Positions 1 through 7,833 are shown, numbered from the stretch's first letter. The stretch: 64,000 nt of DNA from Mannheimia haemolytica (GCF_004342115.1 NZ_SMAC01000003.1:1-64000), one strand, 5' to 3'. The notes: generated by a model not told the origin, from the letters alone. Translations and numbers: made by a program.

Positions 1-3000
1 ACGCTTTACAAAGCCCCGCAAATTAACGCAGTAGAAGTCTCGACTGGTTATGACGGCAAGCTCTATATCTCCAGTGATATTAGTTCTGGCGACGGTAAGC
101 TAACCTATGATATTAAAATCAACAAAGATGGTAATTTGTATCAGTTCAAGAAAGGATTAGCCGACCCAAATATTGAGTTGAGCGATTTACCGAATGGCGA
201 TTACAGCGTGATTATTTACGGCAAAAACGCCAAAGGGCAAATCGTCACCGAAAAAACACAAACCTTTACTATTGATCGACCTCCAGCTCCGACCGGTGTA
301 GTAGTAACAGGTGGATTAGGGCAAATTACCCTCGAATGGGATTGGGTAAATGAAGTCACACAAACCGAAATTTTTGCGGCCGAAACCGATAATTTCGCCC
401 TTGCAAAAAAAATCGCAAAAGTGACCGCTAGAACCTACGCTCACACACTAAAAGGTAACAAGGTTGTACGCTATTATTGGCTACGCCATACCAGAGGCAT
501 TAATGTCGGACCGTTTTATCAACAACAGGGGGTAAGAGGACAAACAGCGGTTGATTTGGATGCTCGATTAACCGAATTAAACACTCAGTTATCACGCAAT
601 ATTGTTAATGAGGTTTTTGATGTTGCTGCACCGGCAAGAGGTTTAGAATTAGTGAAAACAGTCGCTAATTTGACCGACAAAGGTACTAAACTGGCGTCAT
701 CTCAAGTTTACAATCAGGCTGACGGCAAGCTCTATACTTGGAACGGTACAGCATACTCAGCTACAGTGGCTGCGGAAGATGTTACCGGCAAATTATCAAA
801 ATCTAAAATTGATACGTCCCTTATTTCGCAATTAACAGGTGCAGATAACACCGCAAATTTGGCAAGAAGATTAGCGGAAACAGCTCAAAGCAACATTAAC
901 CAAGAGATTACTAACCGACAAGATGCCGTTACTGCCGAAGCAAATAACCGTACTAAAGCCATTCAAGCCGAAAGTGCGAATTTAACGAAAAAAATTCAAG
1001 CTGAAGCAACCGCTCGTGGGGCTGCTGTTACACAGTTACAAAATGTTGATGCTCAACAAGCACAACTGATTTCTGCTGTCACAGCAAAAGCTAATAATGC
1101 TCTATCAGGCTTGGAAGAGGAAAAAACAGCACGAGCAAACGGCGATAAAGCTGAAGCTCAAGCACGTGAAGCATTAACAGCAAGAATGGGAGCAGCTGAA
1201 AGCAATATCGTAACTATTCAACGTACGGTAGCAAATAATGCCCAAAGCATTAGTGAAGTCAGTCAGAATTTAAATGCTAAGATTGATAATATCAATATCG
1301 GAGGTCGGAATTTATTAAGAGACAGCGAGTTCAATGCGTACAATAAATGGGGTAGCCCACAAATTGAATTTGCTGAAAATGCAAATCGCCGAACTATCAA
1401 AGTAACCTCAACAGGTACTAACGGTCCTGTTGGTATTTGTTCATCTAATCGCCATTCCACATCTTATTTCCAACAAGGAGAAACTTATACACTCTCATTA
1501 TTTGCTCGAGGAAGTAAGGCACTAGACTATCTCTATCTAATGCGTCAAGATGGGAATAACGTTAGATTACCAGTGATTAACGTTGCCTCTGAAACAGAGT
1601 TCAATTATTACAAACTGACGTTCAAAGCACCGTTTACCACACAACAAGGCTATTTCTTAGTTGGTTTTTTCCAATCTACTCCAAATCAATTTGTTGAGTT
1701 TCATAGTTTAAAGCTAGAAAAAGGAAACGTAGCGACAGATTGGACACCAGCACCGGAAGATGTGGACAGTGCGGTTAGTGCTGTTTCGGCTGATTTAACG
1801 AGTTATAAACAAACTCAAGCGGCTACCGATTCAGCACAAGCACAGCAACTTAATCAGTTATCTGTGAACTTGACCAAAGCAGAGACTAATTTCAACGCCA
1901 AAATCACGGAAGAAAAAAAAGCTCGTGTTGATGCAGATAAAGCGAATGCAGAGAGGCTCACAGACATAACAAGCCGTGTTGCAAATGCGGAATCAAATAT
2001 TACCAATTTCCAATCAACCAAAGCGAATAAAAGTGAGGTGGCAAGTATTGCCCAGCAGAACTTACAGAGCATTTGGCGCACCGATGCGCAAAGTGCGGTG
2101 GATGCCTTGAAAATCGGTGGTGCAAATCTACTGGTTGATAGTGAGTATTTGACGACAGCCCGTTGGGGCGGTAGCTCACGAGTGGCAAGCTCGCAATATG
2201 GTGATCGTCGCTTGACTCAAGTGTTTGTGACCCAAGCAGGCACAGGGCATTTTGGTGTGACTCAAGGCACACAAAAAGCCACTACGCGTATTCGTCAGGG
2301 TGAAACCTATACCTTGTCACTAAATGCGCAGGGGACGGCAGGTTTTACCCGCACAGGGTTAAACTATGTGTACCTTATCCGCGAAGATGGTGGCAATTTT
2401 AGATTGCCAACTTTGCCGCTTACTGCATCATTGTCCCAACGCCCTAAAGTGACATTTACTGCGCCGTGGACGAGCAATCAAGTTCGGTTACTGATTGGCG
2501 CAAATGGCATATTTGAGGCGACAGACTGGTTCGCATTTCACAGCGTTAAGCTCGAAATGGGTAATGTTGCCACAGGCTGGACACCAACCGCCAAGGATAT
2601 TGACGACAAAGTATCAGCGGTTCAGTCCAACCTCACCGCTTATCAGGCGGCACAAGCTAAAGCAGATCAAGCCAAAGCTACGCAGATTTCGGGGCTCACA
2701 ACCCGAATGGGGGCAGCGGAAAGTAACCTCACTCGCACCGAACGGGCAGTGACGGAACTTAATCAGACAACGGTGACGACACTGCGTGATCTAACCGCGC
2801 GCACCAAAACAACGGAAGGTTCGCTCTCTCGTTTGGAAACCGCCAAAGCAAATAAAACTGAGGTGGCAAGTATTGCTCAAAGCTCCTTACAGTCAATTTG
2901 GAAAGCTGATGCAAAATCTGCCGTTGATTCACTTTCTATCGGTGCAAGGAACTTACTGATAGACAGTACTTACAACCAACACATCAACTACAATACAAAA

Positions 3001-5352
3001 ATGTCATCAATCACACGCACAGTCTATCGCGGCAATATGTTGATACGACTCGGAATGCTTGGTGGCGCAGGTGTGGCCGGTATTGTACAAGCACCAGCCG
3101 CTCAAGTAAGTAATATCAGACAGGGTCAAGAGTACACACTTAGCCTGAATGTACAGGGTACAGCCGGCATACAAAAAACGGGGCTCAACTATGTATTCTT
3201 GATGCGTGCTGATGGGGCTAATCAACGGTTAGCAACAATACCTGTTATAGCCAGCCTATTAAACAGACCTAAAATAACCTTTACTGCCGAATGGACAAGT
3301 GAGCGAGCCTATCTGCTTGTTGGTGTAAATGGTACTTATGAGACCACAGATTGGTTAGCGTTTCACAGCGTCAAACTTGAAAAAGGCAACGTAGCCACAG
3401 ACTGGACGCCAGCACCTGAAGATGTGGACAGTGCGGTTAGTGCAGTTTCGGCTAAAATTGATACTATTCAGGAGACTTTAGCGAATGCCGACTCTGCATT
3501 AAGCTCTCGTATTGATACCGTTACTGCTTCTGTTGGCTCAAACTTGGCAAAAATTACTCAAGTGAGTAATGCTGTAGCCGGTGTAGATGGTAAATTATCG
3601 TCTACTCATACCATCAAAACCGAAACCATTGCCGGTGGACGTAAAGCGATTGCCGGTATCGCACTTGGTGCCGCGGCAGACAATCGCAATGCAGAATCCT
3701 CTGTCATTGTAATGGCAGACAAATTTGAGGTAGTAAAAAATGCTCAAGACGGCCAACCGGTACGATTGTTTGGTGTGGCTCAAAATAAAGTTGCGATTAA
3801 TGGGGATTTAATTGCAACAGGTACAATTAAAGGTAGCCACATTGATGCAGACTCAGTAAGAGCCGGAATATTGACGGCGGGAGCTATCCGTACGGAACAC
3901 TTGGCAGCAGGGCAAATATCGGCGGATAAGTTAGCGATTGGGCTAGGCGGGAATTTGCTGGTTAATCCTATTTTTGCAACACCCGATTTGTCAATAGCTC
4001 CGTTTGGCTGGAACTACTGGCGAGGAGAAGTTGGTGATCGGCTAAATATTGACACCCGTAATATTTTCAATAGGAATAAACAAGATAATTACGGACTAAA
4101 AAATGGAGGACTACCAAATGAGTTAGTATTTTCGATGCGGTATAGCACTACAAAGGAAACCTCTGATACTGGGCGAATTGGGTGGTTATCTCAGGATATT
4201 AATGTTGTGCCTAATAAAAAATATATTGCCTCCGTATGGTTAGCTTGTCATCGTGGGCAAGCTAAATTAGTCATTGAGAATATCGAAAAACCTGGTGGTG
4301 CTTACTTAGGTCGGATAGGCAACAGCGAGGTAATTACTGGCTATAGTGCTCATCAAGGCGAATTTAAAAATATGAAACGGGTTAAGGTTGTATTTACTGC
4401 ACCTACTTCAGGCTGTATTCGTTTCGCATTACGATTAGATAATATTCAAGGTAAAGCTAATCCATTTTTATTTGCTCGTAGACCAATGCTTGAGGAGGCT
4501 AGTGATAATGTTACAGATATCACTCAGCCTAGCCCTTGGCAAAATGCCGGTGTAACCGCTATCCACGGTGGCTCAATAGTTACTAATACCGTTACTGCTC
4601 AACAAATTGCAGCAAATACCATTACCGCCAACGAAATCGCAGCCGGCACGATTGCAGCTCGAAATATGGCAGCAAACTCGATTAATGCAAGTCATATTGT
4701 GGGGAGTTCGATCACTGCGGATAAGCTAAATGTAAACAATTTAGCGGCAATATCGGCAAATCTTGGTAAGGTAACTGCTGGTACAATTACAGGTACGACA
4801 ATTAGTGGTGGGACAATTTCAGGTACAACAATTACAGGGGGAATAATTAAAGGAGCAAGAATTGAGGGATTAACAGGTAAATTTACTGGAGAACTTGAAA
4901 TCAACCAATTGATCGGAGGTAATATCTATGAGGCTAAAACTTGGACATCAAAAGCAACAGGGAAAAGTAAAACATATTCAGAAACGAAAAACAGTTTTGC
5001 ATTAAGTGATACATATTATGAGTATGTATGTCAATTTGTACTACCTGCTACAAAAGCGACGAGAACATTGTATGTTGTCCACACTCCGACAGGAGAGAGT
5101 AAAAGCAAAACTTTTTATGGTAGTGGTAGTAATCGGACACCGACAACAATTACATTACCGTCTGTAATTGATATTAGCAATACTATTTCACCTAATGTAT
5201 CTAACCCATTTAATGATTCTGGGGCAATACTCATTGCTAATACTCAATATGTAGTAACGTGTCGTGCGTGGTGTGCAGGGCGTGGGAGAAGTGCTAAAGT
5301 GAATTTTCGAGCAATTATATCATCTACAAATGGTTCATCTTATCAATTATAG
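1..5352 (+). CDS. Phage tail tip / host specificity protein J-like (5' end outside window)
   Basis: The frame is open from base 1, so the true start lies upstream; the internal TTG at 136 is not a credible start. About 1,783 residues are visible. The first ~190 residues look like fibronectin III-like modules. Then come long Ala/Gln/Glu-rich coiled-coil stretches alternating with three ~270-residue modules, each opening with a motif like GGRNLL-DSE and closing with LEKGNVATDWTPAPEDVD. A fourth GGNLLVNP module begins near nt 3949. A DUF1983-like region follows near nt 3600-3900 (AGGRKAIAGIALGA), then a Gly/Thr/Ile-rich repeat (GTITGTTISGGTISG, nt ~4780-4870) typical of a beta-helical fibre, and a C-terminal ~150-residue tip. 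In lambda-like phages gpJ forms the tail tip and recognises the outer-membrane receptor. Here the repeated modules resemble carbohydrate-binding folds, which is inference. The stop is followed at once by the Shine-Dalgarno of the next gene. Confidence 0.85.
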   Translation, partial: TLYKAPQINAVEVSTGYDGKLYISSDISSGDGKLTYDIKINKDGNLYQFKKGLADPNIELSDLPNGDYSVIIYGKNAKGQIVTEKTQTFTIDRPPAPTGVVVTGGLGQITLEWDWVNEVTQTEIFAAETDNFALAKKIAKVTARTYAHTLKGNKVVRYYWLRHTRGINVGPFYQQQGVRGQTAVDLDARLTELNTQLSRNIVNEVFDVAAPARGLELVKTVANLTDKGTKLASSQVYNQADGKLYTWNGTAYSATVAAEDVTGKLSKSKIDTSLISQLTGADNTANLARRLAETAQSNINQEITNRQDAVTAEANNRTKAIQAESANLTKKIQAEATARGAAVTQLQNVDAQQAQLISAVTAKANNALSGLEEEKTARANGDKAEAQAREALTARMGAAESNIVTIQRTVANNAQSISEVSQNLNAKIDNINIGGRNLLRDSEFNAYNKWGSPQIEFAENANRRTIKVTSTGTNGPVGICSSNRHSTSYFQQGETYTLSLFARGSKALDYLYLMRQDGNNVRLPVINVASETEFNYYKLTFKAPFTTQQGYFLVGFFQSTPNQFVEFHSLKLEKGNVATDWTPAPEDVDSAVSAVSADLTSYKQTQAATDSAQAQQLNQLSVNLTKAETNFNAKITEEKKARVDADKANAERLTDITSRVANAESNITNFQSTKANKSEVASIAQQNLQSIWRTDAQSAVDALKIGGANLLVDSEYLTTARWGGSSRVASSQYGDRRLTQVFVTQAGTGHFGVTQGTQKATTRIRQGETYTLSLNAQGTAGFTRTGLNYVYLIREDGGNFRLPTLPLTASLSQRPKVTFTAPWTSNQVRLLIGANGIFEATDWFAFHSVKLEMGNVATGWTPTAKDIDDKVSAVQSNLTAYQAAQAKADQAKATQISGLTTRMGAAESNLTRTERAVTELNQTTVTTLRDLTARTKTTEGSLSRLETAKANKTEVASIAQSSLQSIWKADAKSAVDSLSIGARNLLIDSTYNQHINYNTKMSSITRTVYRGNMLIRLGMLGGAGVAGIVQAPAAQVSNIRQGQEYTLSLNVQGTAGIQKTGLNYVFLMRADGANQRLATIPVIASLLNRPKITFTAEWTSERAYLLVGVNGTYETTDWLAFHSVKLEKGNVATDWTPAPEDVDSAVSAVSAKIDTIQETLANADSALSSRIDTVTASVGSNLAKITQVSNAVAGVDGKLSSTHTIKTETIAGGRKAIAGIALGAAADNRNAESSVIVMADKFEVVKNAQDGQPVRLFGVAQNKVAINGDLIATGTIKGSHIDADSVRAGILTAGAIRTEHLAAGQISADKLAIGLGGNLLVNPIFATPDLSIAPFGWNYWRGEVGDRLNIDTRNIFNRNKQDNYGLKNGGLPNELVFSMRYSTTKETSDTGRIGWLSQDINVVPNKKYIASVWLACHRGQAKLVIENIEKPGGAYLGRIGNSEVITGYSAHQGEFKNMKRVKVVFTAPTSGCIRFALRLDNIQGKANPFLFARRPMLEEASDNVTDITQPSPWQNAGVTAIHGGSIVTNTVTAQQIAANTITANEIAAGTIAARNMAANSINASHIVGSSITADKLNVNNLAAISANLGKVTAGTITGTTISGGTISGTTITGGIIKGARIEGLTGKFTGELEINQLIGGNIYEAKTWTSKATGKSKTYSETKNSFALSDTYYEYVCQFVLPATKATRTLYVVHTPTGESKSKTFYGSGSNRTPTTITLPSVIDISNTISPNVSNPFNDSGAILIANTQYVVTCRAWCAGRGRSAKVNFRAIISSTNGSSYQL

Positions 5353-5361
5353 GAGGCAAAT

Positions 5362-5520
5362 ATGAAAAAAATTATACTACTTACAACAATTATGGTTTCA
5401 GCTTGTACAACTCAATATAAGCAAGACTATACAACAAAACCAACCTTTTGTTATCAACTAGCCCCTCAAGAGCAATTACCGGGGAAAAACTGTATTGGCT
5501 CAGGAGGGCATTCAGGTTAA
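5362..5520 (+). CDS. Small phage-associated lipoprotein (52 aa)
   Basis: A 52-residue ORF starts 9 bases after the gpJ stop, preceded by a perfect AGGAGG that overlaps the gpJ stop codon, so the two are probably translationally linked. The N-terminus is Lys-rich and hydrophobic (MKKIILLTTIMVSAC) and ends in a lipobox VSAC, so Cys15 should be lipidated. The mature part is short and contains two more cysteines (FCYQ, KNCIG). Small lipoproteins beside tail or lysis genes of lambdoid phages include Rz1-like spanins and superinfection-exclusion proteins, but nothing here proves either role. Function unknown; lipoprotein nature well supported. Confidence 0.75.
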   Translation: MKKIILLTTIMVSACTTQYKQDYTTKPTFCYQLAPQEQLPGKNCIGSGGHSG

Positions 5521-5528
5521 CAAAGTAA

Positions 5529-5828
5529 TTAAATCCTAATTACACGCTCATCGCCTGTAGGCAATTCAACGGCAAGTTTTAACTTACCGCCCATTGCTTC
5601 AATATAGCGTTTGAGCGTGGATAATCTTGGATCGTTATCTTTCTGTTCAAGTTTAGCAATAGCAGGCTGTGAAATACCGAGAGCTGTAGCTAATTGTTGT
5701 TGAGAGAGATTTAGCTCTTCTCTTAGTTTTGAAAGTTGTATCTCTCTAATCATTTCTTGAGCCATATCTTCCACTTTTTGGCGGCGTTCAGGAGAGAGTT
5801 CATTGAGCATTTGATCTAACGTTTTCAT
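5529..5828 (-). CDS. HigA-like antitoxin, XRE-family HTH protein
   Basis: A 99-residue protein with a helix-turn-helix of the XRE/Cro type in its centre (LSQQQLATALGISQPAIAKL, about residues 42-61). A helical N-terminal part contains MLNELSPERRQKVEDMAQEM. The gene overlaps the 3' end of the toxin gene by 29 bases, a toxin-first order typical of higBA modules. By family knowledge it should neutralise the upstream toxin and repress the operon through DNA binding. The pair lies antisense to the prophage late genes, a usual place for phage cargo expressed in the lysogen. The subfamily cannot be assigned with certainty. Confidence 0.8.
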   Translation of the reverse strand: MKTLDQMLNELSPERRQKVEDMAQEMIREIQLSKLREELNLSQQQLATALGISQPAIAKLEQKDNDPRLSTLKRYIEAMGGKLKLAVELPTGDERVIRI

Positions 5829-6189
5829 TTTCTTTCTCTAAATTATTTAAATAGGAGGTAAATTCCGCATCAGCAAGAGCGATCATTTTTTCATAGAATC
5901 TTTTGTCTTTACCTTTCTCGCCAGCACAAAGTACTATCGCTTGGCGTAAAGGGTCAAAAGCATAAAATGCTCGAATTGGCTTACCTTTGTTTTGAATGCG
6001 TAACTCTTTCATATTAGGGAATTTAGACTGATAAACTGTATCAGCATAAGGTCTGCCTAGACTATAACCGAATTTCCGCAGATAGATTAAACAAGCCAAG
6101 ACACGTTCTTGAGTACTTTCATCTTGTTGACCGAACCATTCATCAAAGCAGTCAGTCGTGATAATAGACCATTCTATAGGGTCTGCCAT
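5800..6189 (-). CDS. HigB-like / phage Gp49-like toxin (RelE superfamily)
   Basis: A 129-residue protein resembling the phage-derived Gp49-like/HigB toxin family (PF05973). Visible features are the N-terminal WSIITTDCFDEWF strand-helix, the central MKELRIQNKGKPIRAFYAFDP block with basic residues expected for ribosome-dependent mRNA cleavage, and the C-terminal CAGEKGKDKRFYEKMI helix. It is slightly longer than the ~100-110 residues usual for the family because of an acidic C-terminal tail. The start ATG at 6189 has an AAAGG upstream. It is co-transcribed with the overlapping antitoxin and would inhibit translation when the antitoxin is degraded. Confidence 0.78.
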   Translation of the reverse strand: MADPIEWSIITTDCFDEWFGQQDESTQERVLACLIYLRKFGYSLGRPYADTVYQSKFPNMKELRIQNKGKPIRAFYAFDPLRQAIVLCAGEKGKDKRFYEKMIALADAEFTSYLNNLEKENENVRSNAQ

Positions 6190-6194
6190 TTTTG

Positions 6195-6241
6195 AACCTT
6201 TTATAACTTACTATTTATAAATGAAGTATAAATAAAAGGTT
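6195..6241. promoter_or_regulatory. Inverted repeat upstream of higB-like toxin, candidate operator
   Basis: Perfect 10-bp arms AACCTTTTAT (6195-6204) and ATAAAAGGTT (6232-6241) lie just upstream of the toxin start. The spacer is itself nearly palindromic (ACTTACTATTTATAAATGAAGT). The position and symmetry fit an autoregulatory operator for the HTH antitoxin; binding is inference. Confidence 0.45.
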
Positions 6242-6274
6242 ATATTATGTAAAGCAATTTACTCTTCCTACTAA

Positions 6275-6307
6275 GCCGTTTGTATGACTACAAGCGGTCT
6301 TTTTTTA
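6275..6307 (+). terminator. Uptake-signal-based hairpin with T-run
   Basis: The stem GCCGTTTGTA / TACAAGCGGT has two G-U pairs, a short loop and then TCTTTTTTT. It probably ends transcription coming from the gpJ-lipoprotein side before the 97-residue ORF. One arm is an ACAAGCGGT uptake core. Confidence 0.45.
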
Positions 6308-6332
6308 TCAACAATCCACAAAAGGAAAAATT

Positions 6333-6626
6333 ATGACAACTTTTAACAAAATCTTAAACCCAATGTACTCAACTATCGCAAGTTACTCAACTCAAGATGA
6401 CGGCTCACTCAATGCTAAGTATGTTGTTGGCACAGGTGATGATACCGATGGCGAGGTAACAAACTTTGTAATCATCACAAGTGAGTACAAATATATTGAT
6501 GCTCAATCAGCCAAAGCGATTACTGATGCACCGCTAACAAAAGAGGATATTGGCAAAACGCCAACGCAGATTATGTTAGGGCGTATCTATAAGTACTTAA
6601 AAGAGACGGGGCAGATTGTGGTGTAA
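6333..6626 (+). CDS. Phage-associated hypothetical protein (97 aa)
   Basis: I do not recognise this family. The 97-residue product has no signal peptide or membrane segment. It begins MTTFNKILNPMYSTIAS, has a central strand-rich part (AKYVVGTGDDTDGEVTNFVIIT) and a helical C-terminal half (GKTPTQIMLGRIYKYLKET). It starts with a good AAGGA 10 bases before the ATG and is bounded on both sides by hairpin terminators, so it is probably its own transcription unit inside the prophage end. Its place after the tail-tip gene suggests phage cargo; function unknown. Confidence 0.7.
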   Translation: MTTFNKILNPMYSTIASYSTQDDGSLNAKYVVGTGDDTDGEVTNFVIITSEYKYIDAQSAKAITDAPLTKEDIGKTPTQIMLGRIYKYLKETGQIVV

Positions 6627-6643
6627 TAGTTCTTATAGATTAG

Positions 6644-6673
6644 AACCGCTTAGGGAAACCAAGCGGTTTTTTT
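6644..6673 (+). terminator. Rho-independent terminator after the 97-aa ORF
   Basis: The stem AACCGCTT (6644-6651) / AAGCGGTT (6661-6668) has a 9-base loop and is followed by a T-run. It lies 18 bases after the stop codon. Confidence 0.75.
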
Positions 6674-6688
6674 GTACTAGGAGGCACA

Positions 6689-6736
6689 ATGTCTACAGCA
6701 ACGCTTTCCATTGATAATCCGTATGTTGCAAAATAA
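6689..6736 (+). pseudogene. 15-codon ORF remnant at prophage boundary
   Basis: A strong Shine-Dalgarno (AGGAGG, 6679-6684 region) precedes an ATG at 6689. The frame encodes only MSTATLSIDNPYVAK before TAA at 6734. The excellent translation signal followed by almost no coding sequence suggests the 5' tip of a phage gene cut off at the prophage edge, rather than a functional peptide. This is inference. Confidence 0.4.
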
Positions 6737-6743
6737 GCATTAA

Positions 6744-6824
6744 AAAACGTTCCGAAACAAATCGCATTTATTTGATAAATAAAGGAATTTTTTAATGAAA
6801 TTCAATGTTTTTTCGGAACGTTTT
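6744..6824. repeat. 14-bp perfect inverted repeat at prophage/chromosome junction
   Basis: The arms AAAACGTTCCGAAA (6744-6757) and TTTCGGAACGTTTT (6811-6824) are separated by 53 bases. Read outward-in, each arm is flanked by a TG dinucleotide (TGTTTCGGAACG and TGTTTTTTCGGAACG). The element could be an attachment region, a regulatory cruciform for the small ORF starting at 6795, or a terminator. No T-run follows directly. Confidence 0.55.
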
Positions 6825-6932
6825 ATTTATAATAAGCCTTATGCTCACTTAAGTTTGAAATATTTTTTAGAAATATTACCGCTTTTTGTTTTATCAATCA
6901 TTTTCTTTATCTGTTTTCTGAAAATGGATTGA
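6795..6932 (+). CDS. Possible 45-aa single-span membrane peptide
   Basis: An ATG at 6795 with AAGGAA about 9 bases upstream opens a 45-residue frame. The N-terminal half is basic/aromatic (MKFNVFSERFIYNKPYAHLS). A long hydrophobic segment follows (YFLEILPLFVLSIIFFICF), long enough for one transmembrane helix, then KMD and stop. It overlaps the second arm of the inverted repeat and ends 20 bases before the Fur-box-like site of the next gene. I recognise no family; the AT-rich sequence could produce such a frame by chance. Confidence 0.35.
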   Translation: MKFNVFSERFIYNKPYAHLSLKYFLEILPLFVLSIIFFICFLKMD

Positions 6933-6951
6933 TTTTTCTTTTTTTACATAA

Positions 6952-6970
6952 CATAATGATAATAATTCTC
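6952..6970. promoter_or_regulatory. Fur box upstream of chaN-like gene
   Basis: CATAATGATAATAATTCTC matches the 19-bp Fur consensus GATAATGATAATCATTATC at 16 of 19 positions. It lies 18 bases before the ATG at 6989, which places that ATG, not the upstream TTG/ATG codons inside the box, as the translation start. Iron-dependent repression is the expected effect. Confidence 0.75.
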
Positions 6971-6988
6971 ATTAATTTATTTTTTGTT

Positions 6989-7825
6989 ATGTTACCTCGT
7001 ATTTCCTCTTTTTTAGCTAGCCTTTTTATGGCTTTTTTTCTTTTAGGCTGCTCGGTTTCAACGCAATCCCTTAATGAACAAAACGTGGACTCTATCGGCC
7101 AAATTATTGATCTGAATACCAATCAAACGATTTCATTTACTGAACTACTTTCCCGTCTATCTTCTCAAGATTACGTTTTAGTTGGTGAGGAGCATACTCA
7201 GTTAATTCACCACCAAATTGAATTGTATTTATTTAATCAACTTACGAAGAAAGCCAAGTTACATTTAATTGCGTTGGAGATGTTAAATGTGGATCAGCAG
7301 CCTGCGATTGATCGCATTCAGTTTAACCGACCGGTTAATTTATCAGCCACGGATTTAAGAGAGGCAATTCAATGGCAAAAATGGGATTGGAAGATGTATC
7401 AAGATTTAGTGGTAGAGAGCTTAGGTTCAAATAGTCGTGTTATAGCCACTAACTTAACAGATAAAGAGGTTGAAATTTTATTAAATGGGGCGGAGCCATT
7501 AAAAGGTTCTGTATCCACTTCCTCTGAAGTTAAGCAAAAGATCGCACAACTGTTGCTGTCAATGAATCACGGAATGCCTTACCCGATGGAAAATATGGTG
7601 GCAGTACAACAATTCCGTGATCGCAGAATGGCAGAAAAATTAGTAAAAAATGCGTTATCGACTAGCTTGCTGATTGCAGGTAACCACCACGTTCGCAAAG
7701 ATCTTGGCGTTCCGTTGCATATTGCGGAATATGACCGAACAAAAAAAGTAGCGGTGCTAATGCTTAAAACAGAGAGAGAAGAAATTACTTCTTCACAGGC
7801 AGATTATCTTTGGGTCACTCAATAA
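6989..7825 (+). CDS. ChaN-family haem-binding lipoprotein
   Basis: A 278-residue precursor. A hydrophobic signal sequence ends in the lipobox LLGC (FLASLFMAFFLLGCSVST), so it is a lipoprotein. The mature domain matches the ChaN/haem-binding uptake family (PF04187, formerly DUF399): VLVGEEHTQLIHHQIE near residue 65 carries the Glu/His pair expected near the active or haem site, and LIAGNHHVRKDLGVPLHI lies near the C-terminus. Family members in other bacteria sit beside TonB-dependent haem receptors and bind haem. Here the receptor gene starts 8 bases after the stop, so the two form an iron-regulated operon. Earlier in-frame starts (TTG 6929, ATG 6956) lie upstream of or within the Fur box and are rejected. 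Confidence 0.85.
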   Translation: MLPRISSFLASLFMAFFLLGCSVSTQSLNEQNVDSIGQIIDLNTNQTISFTELLSRLSSQDYVLVGEEHTQLIHHQIELYLFNQLTKKAKLHLIALEMLNVDQQPAIDRIQFNRPVNLSATDLREAIQWQKWDWKMYQDLVVESLGSNSRVIATNLTDKEVEILLNGAEPLKGSVSTSSEVKQKIAQLLLSMNHGMPYPMENMVAVQQFRDRRMAEKLVKNALSTSLLIAGNHHVRKDLGVPLHIAEYDRTKKVAVLMLKTEREEITSSQADYLWVTQ

Positions 7826-7833
7826 GGAGAATT

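Larger units (their letters stand above)
1..6760. mobile_element. Right-hand portion of a lambda-like prophage (partial)
   Basis: The left 6.7 kb holds a giant gpJ-type tail-tip protein, a small lipoprotein, a HigBA-like toxin-antitoxin pair, a small unrecognised ORF and a 15-codon ORF remnant. This is a late-gene end plus moron cargo. From about 6795 onward the genes are chromosomal (Fur-box-controlled haem genes). The exact boundary is inferred: the last phage-like signal is the remnant ORF at 6689-6736, and an inverted repeat follows immediately. The prophage continues leftward outside the window, so integrase and left attachment site are not visible, and I cannot tell whether it is intact. 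No tRNA lies at this end. Confidence 0.75.

Noticed and set aside
136..138. TTG at 136 as the start of the tail-tip gene
   Set aside because: The same frame is open without a stop back to base 1 and encodes phage-like sequence, so the gene begins outside the window.
6929..6988. N-terminal extension of the ChaN-like protein from TTG 6929 or ATG 6956
   Set aside because: The region contains the Fur-like box, and the signal peptide with lipobox begins at 6989.
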